From assembly GCA_036275915.1 (NCBI GenBank), contig DASUCV010000018.1, positions 62,001-126,000 of the forward strand: 64,000 bases of DNA. Direction: 5' to 3'. This document shows, in pieces, positions 48,430 through 57,182 of the stretch; positions within the stretch are counted from its first letter, which is position 1; each line of letters opens with the position of its first letter. The stretch is from Candidatus Polarisedimenticolaceae bacterium (lineage in GTDB: Bacteria; Acidobacteriota; Polarisedimenticolia; Polarisedimenticolales; DASRJG01). The position numbers and the translations under genes are program-made. The notes below the pieces were generated by a model. The model saw only the letters and a list, made by a program, of their open reading frames with translations. It was not told the DNA's origin and did not search any database.

Positions 48430-51303
48430 CTACGGACAGCTCGTGCTCACGTCCGGCGTCCCGTTGCTCTGCGCGCCCCACGCGCCGTGGCCGCACGCAT
48501 TGGTGCCGCGGACCAGGTACCAGAAGCCGGCGCCCACCCCGGGGTCGGTTGCGTCGCTGAACGAGTTCGACGGGACGCCGGACGCCAGGCAGGACTCGTC
48601 GCCTCCGCCGGGACCGACGGGCAGACCGGTGAAGAGACCACGCAAGACGTCCGAGGACGCCGCGGACTGCGGGATGTTCCAGGAGATCGAAGCGGCGCCG
48701 CCCGACTTGTCGACGCGAAGCCCGGCGTCGACCTCGGCCGGCGCGTTACCGCCGGGCAGGATGCCCGCGTAGTTCGACGGGCCGGAGGGCGACCACGGCA
48801 CGGTGCCCGAGCCGCCGGCGACCGTCACCTCGCTGAAGGTGTCCGCGCCGTCGGCGTCGACGCCCTGCACGATCACGTAACCGGGTGCGCCGGTGCCGGC
48901 GTGGAACACGCCGGTGGTGACGTTGATCGTCGAGCAGCCCGTGAAGGAGGCGCTACAGGAGGTGTCATAGGGGATGTACCAGCGCATCGGGGGCACGCCG
49001 CCGGCCACGGTGTAATTGATCGTGGCGCCCGCGGCCACGCTCGCCGTGGGCGGAGAAACGCACATGGGTACGGGGCCAAACGTGATGTGCTGCGGCGAGG
49101 AGAATGAGGGCAGGTGGTTGGCGTCGCCGTTGTACATCGCGAATACGTCGACCGCCTGATTCGGCTGCACCATCCCCGGCGGGATCGCGGTGCTCAGCGT
49201 GGTGGACCCGGTGGTGGGCGTGCCGTTCGAGATCGCGACGTCGCCGAGGTTCCACGACAGGTCGAGCACGCCGTTCTGCAGGTAGGACCGAAAGACGAAG
49301 GACACGTTCCCCGCGAGCGCGTGGGCGTTGACCCCGTTGACGTTGACGGTCGCCGTGAGAGTGACGCTGCCGCCCTCCACGGTCGAGGTCGGAGCGGCAC
49401 CGATCAAAGTCGCGGTCGGAGTCTGCGTGGCCCAGGCGCTCACGAGGCTCGTGGCGTTGACGGATCCGAGGCCGCTCGCGCAGTCGTAACCGGAGACCGC
49501 CGCGTAACCGGTTTTCGCGTTGGTTCCCGGGCAGCCCGGGTCGGAGAGGCGGCAGGTGACCTCGTTGTTGCCGGTGGTGATGTCGTGGAAGGTCGACGGC
49601 GCCGAAGCGTACGTGCCGTAGAGGAGAGGGTTGATGTTCCCGAGGCGTCCGCCCGTGGCCTGGTTGGCGAGAGCCACGACACCGGCGAACGCGGGCGCGG
49701 ACGCCGAGGTGCCTCCAACGGCAAGGACCATGGGGTTGGCGCCGGTGTTCGTGCAGTCGCTGCCGCCTGCGTCAAGGGTGCACTCGACGAAGGTGCCGTA
49801 CTGGGTGCCGCCCCCGCCGGCGGTGAAGGAGACGTCGGGGACTTCTCGCTGATTGGCGGGGTTCACGGGTGTCGGCAGGCCCCCGACGGGCGTGCACGCG
49901 GCGACTCCGCTCTGGTACAGCGGCCGACTGTAGATCTGGCTGACCCCGCCCCCGCTCGCCGCCACGGAGCCCGTGTAGGCGTTGCTGGCTTCGTTCCAGA
50001 CCGCCTCGGTGCCCACTGAGGTCACGTTGCCGCTCGTGAACGTCAACCCGCCGGGGATGGCGTAGCCCGTGCCGCCCACCGCCGTGACCTGCGGGAGGGA
50101 TGCCGGCATGTTCACCCACAGGCCGCCCGTTCCCCCGCAATCGGCCGCGCCGCTGTCTCCCGACGCCGCGAGGTGAGTGATGCCTTCGAGCGCGGCGGCG
50201 GCACCGTACACCTCGAGCACGTCGGCGTCCGCGGGGGCTGCGCCTTGCTCGCACCCTCCCCAGCTATCGCTGAGGACGCCACCGTAGTTCTGCTCGATCG
50301 CGTAGAAGATCGCGTCGTTCACGTTCTGATCGTTCGCACCGGTGTAGACGTAGTTGATGGTGGCCGCCGGCGCGATCGCGCCCGCCCACTCGGTGTCGAG
50401 CACGGCCTCGAGTCCCCCGCCGTTGTCTCCCTGAGCCGCGCCGGTGTTCGGCACGACCGTCTTGGTGATGTTGTTGACCGCGAGACCGTACCTCGCGCGG
50501 AACTGGGTCAGGTCGTTTTGCGCAATGTCGGTGATGCCGACGACGGCGATGGTCACACCGGTGCCCGTGATCTTGGTCCCACCGATGCCGGGGTTGTAGA
50601 GCGGGCCGACGTTGTAAATGGTCGCCCAGTCCGGGGGAGCGATGCCGTTGCCGCTGCAGTAAGGATCCCCGGCCGGGCATGTCGCGTCGGGTTGCGGGAC
50701 CCGGCGGATTTGGGGCTTGGCGTGGCGGGGGTAGAAGTCGTGCGTGTTCGTGACGCCGAGCACACGGTCCGCGATCTCGGCGGGAACCGACGGGGGGCGG
50801 GCCATCGCGAAGTGCCGCTCGCCGCCCACGTCGTACACGTGCATCTCGGTCCGGAACGCCACCTCGACCTGAGCGACGGTGCCTGTGAACCTGACGCGCG
50901 CGCCCAGCGCCGGCGTCTCGTGCACCGTGAATCCTTGTGAGGCCAGCCACGAGGTGGCGCGGGAGACCGTCTCCGCACCTGCGCCGAAGCGCGCCGCGTA
51001 CTCTTCGGGCGTGAGCCAACGGTGGTAGCTCGGGGAGCCCGGCCGCTGGATCTCCGTGAGGAGCGCGTCGCGGTCCGCCTGCTGCGCCGCCGTGAGCTTG
51101 AAGACCAGGGACATGTTGTTGAGCACCTTGGCGCCGTCGAGCCGGCCCGCGTCGAATTCTGGCAAGGCCAGCGGATGCGTGGCGCGCTCCAGCTTCACGT
51201 AGCGGGGAGCGCTCGCCGCAGAAGCGGCCACGGCGGCCACGAGCGCAAGTCCGGCCAGGAAGACCTTGGACAGGGAAGCATGGGGCGCGGAGCTCGATTT
51301 CAT
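48430..51303 (-). CDS. Secreted sedolisin/kumamolisin-type (S53) protease with Cys-Pro C-terminal module
   Basis: 957 residues. Signal peptide 1-31. Pro-kumamolisin activation domain at about 35-190 (PSYHRWLTPEEYAARFG). The S53 domain (215-630) keeps Glu299 and Asp303 in GGGLEAVLDTEW, Asp383 in AASGDSGAADC and Ser533 in VGGTSASAPAFAG, plus a calcium-site HDITTGNN. Such proteases act outside the cell at acidic pH. After it come Ig-like regions (640-850), and at the end the shared C-terminal module: ISWNIPQSAASSDVLRG, LPVGPGGGDESCL, VGAGFWYLVRG, and the end QSNGTPDVSTSCP. The PVGPGGGDE segment is shared with the Exordium-like protein at 11401. The start ATG at 51303 fits the signal peptide. Confidence 0.9.
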   Translation of the reverse strand: MKSSSAPHASLSKVFLAGLALVAAVAASAASAPRYVKLERATHPLALPEFDAGRLDGAKVLNNMSLVFKLTAAQQADRDALLTEIQRPGSPSYHRWLTPEEYAARFGAGAETVSRATSWLASQGFTVHETPALGARVRFTGTVAQVEVAFRTEMHVYDVGGERHFAMARPPSVPAEIADRVLGVTNTHDFYPRHAKPQIRRVPQPDATCPAGDPYCSGNGIAPPDWATIYNVGPLYNPGIGGTKITGTGVTIAVVGITDIAQNDLTQFRARYGLAVNNITKTVVPNTGAAQGDNGGGLEAVLDTEWAGAIAPAATINYVYTGANDQNVNDAIFYAIEQNYGGVLSDSWGGCEQGAAPADADVLEVYGAAAALEGITHLAASGDSGAADCGGTGGLWVNMPASLPQVTAVGGTGYAIPGGLTFTSGNVTSVGTEAVWNEASNAYTGSVAASGGGVSQIYSRPLYQSGVAACTPVGGLPTPVNPANQREVPDVSFTAGGGGTQYGTFVECTLDAGGSDCTNTGANPMVLAVGGTSASAPAFAGVVALANQATGGRLGNINPLLYGTYASAPSTFHDITTGNNEVTCRLSDPGCPGTNAKTGYAAVSGYDCASGLGSVNATSLVSAWATQTPTATLIGAAPTSTVEGGSVTLTATVNVNGVNAHALAGNVSFVFRSYLQNGVLDLSWNLGDVAISNGTPTTGSTTLSTAIPPGMVQPNQAVDVFAMYNGDANHLPSFSSPQHITFGPVPMCVSPPTASVAAGATINYTVAGGVPPMRWYIPYDTSCSASFTGCSTINVTTGVFHAGTGAPGYVIVQGVDADGADTFSEVTVAGGSGTVPWSPSGPSNYAGILPGGNAPAEVDAGLRVDKSGGAASISWNIPQSAASSDVLRGLFTGLPVGPGGGDESCLASGVPSNSFSDATDPGVGAGFWYLVRGTNACGHGAWGAQSNGTPDVSTSCP

Positions 51304-51485
51304 GGTGTCCTCGACGTCGTGGTGGGCGAGGGCCGCGCAAGCGTGAACACACGAACGGCAGGAGAGTCGTCGCGCACGGGTGCCCCCAACAAGGAGCCTA
51401 TCTATACGAGCAATCGCCGTCGGTCATGAGGGCGTCGTGGCGCGTGTTCGGTTGCCGTTCAGCAGACGAAAGCAAGGACGTTCGT

Positions 51486-52235
51486 CTAGCGCTCGGCGTC
51501 CTCGACCCTCGACCCCGCGACGACGTCGAGTCGGTCTCCCTCGTCGAAACGGACCCAGCACTTGGTGCCGCCGTCGTAGTCGGGCGCTCTTAAGAGGAGC
51601 GTGGCGGGCTCGCCCAGTGCCCGGCAGCGAGTCTCGCGCTTCGCATCGGTGCCTCGCCAGAGGCGAATGAAAGGGTTCTGCTCCCATTCCGCGCCGATCG
51701 TGGTGGGATCGGTGTGGCCGGGGTGGACCGGCATCTCGCGCCGGAGCCGCATCAGAACATCCATGATGGAATGCCGCAGCTCGTCAAAGGTGCCGTGCCC
51801 GGGAGCGCGTGTCCCGCCGACGCTGCCGCGGAAGAGCGTGTCGCCGGTGAACACGCGCTCGTCGTTGACGAGGTAGGCGAGCTGTCCCACCGTGTGGCCT
51901 GGAACGTGGAGCGCGCGGACGTGCAGGTCGCCCGTCACGATCTCATCGCCGTCGGCGAGCTCGACGTCGAGTCCATCGAAGAGCTTGCGCTCCTTGGCGT
52001 GTCCACAGACGGGGCAGCCGAACCGTGCCTTGTAGTCGGCGTTGTGGACGACGTGGTCGGCGTGGTGGTGCGTGCACAAGACGTGGCTCACGGTCAACCG
52101 GTGCTCCGCGATCTTCGCGAAGATCGGCTCGGGAGGTCCGCCGGTGTCGATGAGCACGGCGTGGCCGCCCGGCTTGTCGGCGACCAGGTAGGTGTTCGAC
52201 AGCCAGCCGGCGTGCATCGTCCGCGCGACGATCAC
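51486..52235 (-). CDS. MBL-fold hydrolase, glyoxalase II-like
   Basis: 249 residues. The metallo-beta-lactamase metal site THHHADH is at 55-61, with further ligands in HVPGHTVGQLAYLVND, FTGDTLFRGSVGGT and VHPGHTDPTTIG. This arrangement is typical of hydroxyacylglutathione hydrolases and related persulfide or thioester hydrolases. The final 60 residues form a small C-terminal extension. The GTG at 52235 stands one base after the stop of the metalloprotease gene upstream, an ATG at 52217 is an alternative. The tight packing with a secreted protease gene does not imply a common function. Confidence 0.85.
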   Translation of the reverse strand: MIVARTMHAGWLSNTYLVADKPGGHAVLIDTGGPPEPIFAKIAEHRLTVSHVLCTHHHADHVVHNADYKARFGCPVCGHAKERKLFDGLDVELADGDEIVTGDLHVRALHVPGHTVGQLAYLVNDERVFTGDTLFRGSVGGTRAPGHGTFDELRHSIMDVLMRLRREMPVHPGHTDPTTIGAEWEQNPFIRLWRGTDAKRETRCRALGEPATLLLRAPDYDGGTKCWVRFDEGDRLDVVAGSRVEDAER

Positions 52236-52236
52236 G

Positions 52237-55200
52237 TCAGGGGCAGCTCCCCGAGTCGTCGCGCGTGCTCATGCCGCACTGTCCCGAGGGCGAGGTTCCG
52301 CCGCGCTCGCCCGATGTCGCGGTGCCCCAGCTCCCCTCGGTCGCCGTGCCGTCGTCGGCGGCGACGACGAACCAGAGGCTGCCGCCGGGAACCGCGGTCC
52401 AGGTATACGAGCCGGACGTGCCGACACCGCACACCGACCCGGATACCGTCGAGGACGCGACGCTCGCGAGGTCGCCGTAAAGGATGTGATAGCCGGTCGA
52501 CACGCACGTCGCCACGTCCCACGTCACGCCGATGCGCGTGCCGTCGGGAGCGCTCCGGGTCGCGTGCATCGCGGCACCGAACGTGCCGTCGGGGACCGGC
52601 TTCACCGAGGTCGCTCCGCCCGGGCACACCGTCTGGTTGCAGCCGGCGACGGTGACGTAGGTGATCTGGACGTTGTCGACCTGCCACCACCCGTCGCTCT
52701 TCGCCTGCCAGTAGTGGAAACGGACCTGGACGTTCGTCGCGCCCGCCGCCTGGGCGGTGATGTCGATCGCGGTGTGCGCGGGGTTCGCGCTGGATGCGCC
52801 GTGCTGGTGGAGCACGTTGACCCACCCGCTCGTCCTCGACGACTGGACGTCGACGTCGGCGATCTCGTCGAGCCCGCCGGTCAGCCAGTGGAAGTTCTCG
52901 TCGAAGACGAGGCTGACGGTGGCCGTGGTCGAGAGGTTCATCGCCGGCGTGATGAGCTGCTCGTCCTGGTTGGCGCCGCCGCCGGCGGCGTCGCTGTCGA
53001 TGATCGGCGTCGGCGTCGCCATCGGAGTCACGATGGGGCGAGCGCCGGGATTTGTGGTCGTCCACGTGGCGGCGGCGCCGCCGCCCTTCCCGCCGTTGAC
53101 GACCGTCCACGCGGCCGGAATGCCGCTCGCGAAGTTCTCGTTCAACGCCGTCCCGCTGCCGGGTGCGACCGGCTGGCCGACGATCTGGTTGAACGTGCTG
53201 CTCCACGATCCCTGGTCGCTGGCGACGTCGATCCGGAACGCGATCGTCGAGCCGCACACGAGACCCGTCGACAGCTTCGCCGTGAAGTCGGGCGCGTTCG
53301 AATCCGAGTTCGCCCCGAGGGCGATCGACGGGTAGCTCGCCGTCGGATCGGGCATCGCGACGCCCGAGGTCAGCGGAACCACCGTCGCCGTCACGCCGGT
53401 CAAGGCGGTCGTGCCGTCGTTCACGAGGTTGACCTTGAAGTTGACCGTCTCGCCGGCTTCCCAGAGGCCGTTTCCCGGAGCGCCGCCGCTCGTGCAGGTG
53501 TCGCCGACGAGCGTGTGCGCGTTGTACGCGGCATGCGGGCCGCAGGCCGCAGCCGGGAAGGTGAAGTTCAGCGAGACCGCGACGATGTTGCCGACGTCCT
53601 GGGCCGCGGAGTCGACGACGAAGAACTTCCACGTGCCGGCGGCGTTCTTGCCGTTGAAGACCGACAGCGGCTGGTCGGGCCGGAACGATCCCGTGAACGG
53701 AGACGCTCCCGAGGAGACCGGCGTCGCCGCGGAGTCGTCGAAGACGGTGTTCGTGTAGTTGTCGCCGGAGCCGCCGTGATTCCCGGACAGGAGGACGTCG
53801 GTGTTGTCGGGACCGATGACGTGCAGCGCGATGTCGCCGTCGTACGTGTGCGTCAGGCTCCCGACCGTCACGTTCAGGTCGACGATCTGCTTGCTGTCGG
53901 GGACGAAGATCGTCGCCGTCGCGCCGACGGGGTTGTTGTCGGGGATCGGAACCGGCGGTCCGGTGTAGGGATAGGTCGGCTGGACGTTCTTCACCGTCGC
54001 GAAGGAGTAATACGTGCCGCCGTTGTCGTCGGTCGCCGAGTTTCCGACGCTGTCGGCCGATTGCACGGAGTAGACGTACGAGGTGCACTCGGCGAGGCCG
54101 GTGAGGTCGACGGTGTGGGCGGACACGAGGCTCGCGCTCGCCGCCGTCGCTCCGGGGGGAGCGGTCGGCCCGTAATGGACGGTGCTGTTCGAACTCTCGT
54201 TCGTGCTCCACGTGATCCGCGCCCCGTTCCCGGTCACGTTCGTCGACTGGACGTTCGTGATGGCGGGAGCGGCGCAATCGACCCCGGCGGTCGCCGTCCG
54301 GGTGAGGTTGTGCCCGCCCTGGCCGTCGTCGGCATCGATGTAGGTCGCGGTGATCGTGTTCCCGTCGGCGACGGAGAGGAGGCCGTCGGCCCCCGCGGGG
54401 GCGCTCGTCGCCTGGATCGTCCCGACGTAGTTCGCCGAGCCGGCGACCTGGGTCAGCGTGACCGTCTCGCCGAGGGGCTCGGCGTTCGACGTGAGCTTGG
54501 CGGTGGTCGTCGTCGATCCGATGTTGGCGTCGGTCACCGTGACGGTGACGAGGCCCGAGCAGTTGTACGCGCTGGCGTCGAGCTTCACCGCGCCGGCGAA
54601 CGGCTGCGGCGTCGCGCTCGAGCAGTTCGACAGCACGCCGTCGCAGTTGGCGTTCGCTCCGATCGCCTGCACGTGGTAGTACTCGGCGAATCCGTTGGCG
54701 AGCCCGGAGTCGGTGTAGGTCGTCGTCGGGGCGGTCACGGTCGCGACGATCGTCGAGCCGGCGTCGCAGCCGGCGTCGTTGCGGAGAACGAGATAGGTCG
54801 CTGCGTTCGCGACCGGCGTCCACGAGAGGCCGGCCGAGGACGACCCTGCGGTGGTCGTCAGCGCGGGCGCCAGGATCGACGGGCAGCTCGAAGAGCTCTG
54901 GTTCGAGGCGTCGCTCGCGTTGCCGCACGCGATGTTGTGCCGGTTGAACGCCGCGAAGATCGCCGCGGCGTGCGGCGTGCCGTTCGCGAGGTTGCCGTCG
55001 TCGTCATCCTGGACGCGGACTTTCGAGAACCAGCTCGTCGAGGCGCACCCATCGGAATTGGGGAGGGCGCAGTTGTACGCATTGCCCCCCGAGCCGTCGC
55101 GCGACTTGTACCAGAGCTTGTCGGCGAGCTGCCACGACGACGGGAGATCCATCCCGGCGGCGGGCAGATCGCGCGTCGCGAGGTCCCACATCGTCTCGGC

Positions 55201-56922
55201 GCTGACGTAGCTCTCGCAGTGCGGCTCCTTGCCGCAGGGGCCGCCTCCGCCTCCGCAATCGTTTGTGAGAAATCCTTGCGGGGTCGCCGGTGTGTGGCTG
55301 GCGTGCTGGTCCCAGTCCTGGTCGCGGATGCCGGTGCAGTTGAGGCAGGCGTCGCCGTAGCCGGAGCAGTTCGTCGGCGGACTGGAGTAGAACCCGCGCC
55401 CGACGCAGGAGACGTGCGTCGACATGAGGGCGGTGATGTCGGCGTACGCCTCGCTCGGATTGTCCGCGCCGCCGCCGTCGTTATAGTCGAGGCCGTGCCC
55501 CCACTCGTGGAGGAACACGCCGGCGATCTCGCCCGTGTTCGCGCAGCCGCCGCCCGACTTGAAGAAGTTCACCGTGCCCGCGCTCGGCGACCAGTAAGCG
55601 TTGCAAGTCTGGTTCAGGTTGACGTTGTCGGTGAGCTGCTGGGTCAGCCAGACGTTGTTCGGAAGCCAGGCGCGGCCGTGCTCTTGGATGCGGTTGATGT
55701 GGTAGAACGAGCTGCGGGCCGCGTGCGTGTCGCCCGCGCTCGCGCCGGCGGGCACGGTGCAGTCGGTGCCCGCGCTGACGCCGACGTCCAGGTCCGCATC
55801 GCACGCGATCGACTGCGAGATCGGGCCGCAGGTGTCGACGACGTTCACGTACCGGCCCGAGAGGTTCGTCGTGGCGGTCGATCCGCCCGGTGAACAGGTG
55901 AAGAACCCCATGTCGGTCGCGAAGCTGGTCGAGGCGCCGATCGTGATGTCGGCGAACGGCATCGGATAGGCCGGCTTCTCGATCCCGTCCGGCGCGTTGC
56001 CGTCGTTCGACACCGGGAAGACGCCGCCCTTGACCTGGGCGTATTCGTTGACGTCGAAGAAGGCGACGATGGTGCCGTCGCGTGCGTCGACGAGGCCGAC
56101 CCACTCGCCCGGCTCGTTCGCGATCTCGAGGGCGACGCGCCAGATCAGGCGGGACTGGTAGCCGGCGCCGACCGTTCCGGTGTACGGACCGGGAACCGCA
56201 CCGGCGCCTTCGCCGACGCGGACGGGGAGCATCTGGAGTGCGCCGCCTTCGAGTAACTTGACGGTGTCATGGGGCGTGATCCCCATGTAGGCCTGCAGGC
56301 GATCGCGCGCCGCCGCGGCATCGATGTCGGGAACCGGGGCGCTCGTGAGCTTCGTCCAGCGCGGAGCGCCGAACTGCACCAGGTTGCCGTTGTTGATCGC
56401 GAAGAGGTAGCGGTCGCCGAGAACGGGCACGCCGGACACGTAGCGGTCGAAGACGACCTGCCACGAGCTCGGCCCGGATTTCCCGGACGCCGCCCGGTTC
56501 AGCACCAGCTCGGAGTCGTTCGCCATGAGCAGCGCGCGGTTCGACGATGCGAACTGCCGCATGAGAGCCTCGAGCGCGTCGAGGCTGGTGGGGGCGCCGG
56601 CCGGCAGCGCATTGCCCGCACCCGCGATCATCGGCATCCCTTGCCCTTCGACGAGCATCGGCGCCCCGGACCGCCGGTCGAGCCACACCTGCCACTCCCG
56701 GCCGTGCGCCGCGCGGAAGGCGTTCCACCTCACGCGCAGGGCGTCCTGCGTGCCGAGCGAGTCGACCGGCGCCGTCGCGACGCCGGAGACGGTGCTCGGG
56801 TCGGGGATGACGAGCGCGTCGAAACGACCGCCCGGCTTCTTGGCCTGGAATGCGAGCGCCGCCGTGACGGCGATCAAGGTAAGAGCGCTAGCAAGGATTC
56901 GCGTCGATCGCCGAAGATGCAT
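52237..56922 (-). CDS. Secreted M36/gluzincin-type metalloprotease with Cys-Pro C-terminal module
   Basis: 1561 residues. Signal peptide about 1-25. A PepSY/FTP-like prodomain spans roughly 55-300 (LQAYMGITPHDTVKLLEGG, RLIWRVALEIANEPGEWV). The zinc site is HEWGH at 472-476 with the third ligand Glu491 in NPSEAYADI, as in fungalysin-like enzymes. After it come fibronectin-type and Ig-like domains, a P/Homo-B proprotein-convertase-type domain (GSLTHTYDGDIALHVIGPDN, AAGTWKFFVVDSA), a galactose-binding-like region (VNVLHQHGASSANPAH) and the shared C-terminal module: VTWDVATCVSTGYHILYGDL, a Cys at SVCGVG, GSLWFVVAADDG and the end RDDSGSCP. G-rich site before the ATG at 56922. Confidence 0.85.
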   Translation of the reverse strand: MHLRRSTRILASALTLIAVTAALAFQAKKPGGRFDALVIPDPSTVSGVATAPVDSLGTQDALRVRWNAFRAAHGREWQVWLDRRSGAPMLVEGQGMPMIAGAGNALPAGAPTSLDALEALMRQFASSNRALLMANDSELVLNRAASGKSGPSSWQVVFDRYVSGVPVLGDRYLFAINNGNLVQFGAPRWTKLTSAPVPDIDAAAARDRLQAYMGITPHDTVKLLEGGALQMLPVRVGEGAGAVPGPYTGTVGAGYQSRLIWRVALEIANEPGEWVGLVDARDGTIVAFFDVNEYAQVKGGVFPVSNDGNAPDGIEKPAYPMPFADITIGASTSFATDMGFFTCSPGGSTATTNLSGRYVNVVDTCGPISQSIACDADLDVGVSAGTDCTVPAGASAGDTHAARSSFYHINRIQEHGRAWLPNNVWLTQQLTDNVNLNQTCNAYWSPSAGTVNFFKSGGGCANTGEIAGVFLHEWGHGLDYNDGGGADNPSEAYADITALMSTHVSCVGRGFYSSPPTNCSGYGDACLNCTGIRDQDWDQHASHTPATPQGFLTNDCGGGGGPCGKEPHCESYVSAETMWDLATRDLPAAGMDLPSSWQLADKLWYKSRDGSGGNAYNCALPNSDGCASTSWFSKVRVQDDDDGNLANGTPHAAAIFAAFNRHNIACGNASDASNQSSSSCPSILAPALTTTAGSSSAGLSWTPVANAATYLVLRNDAGCDAGSTIVATVTAPTTTYTDSGLANGFAEYYHVQAIGANANCDGVLSNCSSATPQPFAGAVKLDASAYNCSGLVTVTVTDANIGSTTTTAKLTSNAEPLGETVTLTQVAGSANYVGTIQATSAPAGADGLLSVADGNTITATYIDADDGQGGHNLTRTATAGVDCAAPAITNVQSTNVTGNGARITWSTNESSNSTVHYGPTAPPGATAASASLVSAHTVDLTGLAECTSYVYSVQSADSVGNSATDDNGGTYYSFATVKNVQPTYPYTGPPVPIPDNNPVGATATIFVPDSKQIVDLNVTVGSLTHTYDGDIALHVIGPDNTDVLLSGNHGGSGDNYTNTVFDDSAATPVSSGASPFTGSFRPDQPLSVFNGKNAAGTWKFFVVDSAAQDVGNIVAVSLNFTFPAAACGPHAAYNAHTLVGDTCTSGGAPGNGLWEAGETVNFKVNLVNDGTTALTGVTATVVPLTSGVAMPDPTASYPSIALGANSDSNAPDFTAKLSTGLVCGSTIAFRIDVASDQGSWSSTFNQIVGQPVAPGSGTALNENFASGIPAAWTVVNGGKGGGAAATWTTTNPGARPIVTPMATPTPIIDSDAAGGGANQDEQLITPAMNLSTTATVSLVFDENFHWLTGGLDEIADVDVQSSRTSGWVNVLHQHGASSANPAHTAIDITAQAAGATNVQVRFHYWQAKSDGWWQVDNVQITYVTVAGCNQTVCPGGATSVKPVPDGTFGAAMHATRSAPDGTRIGVTWDVATCVSTGYHILYGDLASVASSTVSGSVCGVGTSGSYTWTAVPGGSLWFVVAADDGTATEGSWGTATSGERGGTSPSGQCGMSTRDDSGSCP

Positions 56923-57182
56923 CGGAGCCCCCCGATTGGACAAATCGGCGTGAATATACCGGCACTTTCGTGCCGGTGGAACAAGTCTTCGGGGCCACGA
57001 GCCCGCGACGACGCCGGGGCGGCCGCCCGATCGAGCCTCCATTTCTTTCAGCGGACGCATACGAATCGGTGATCGCGCTTTCATCTTCGCTACGTCCCGA
57101 CGTCCCGTTTCGCGACACTCGACAACCCCCCGGGCGCTCCTTAGGTTTTGACCCGACGAGGTCGTACCTCGGGGAGTACAAG

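Noticed and set aside
52192-55893. Plus-strand open frame of about 1230 codons antisense to the metalloprotease gene
   Set aside because: Arg/Asp/Val-rich shadow composition; the opposite strand encodes recognisable domains including HEWGH.
11401-56922. Reading the Cys-Pro tails as PEP-CTERM, MYXO-CTERM, LPXTG or Bacteroidota type IX sorting signals
   Set aside because: None has a membrane helix, terminal basic cluster or LPXTG-like motif, and the type IX pattern is not present; the Cys-Pro end is different from each.
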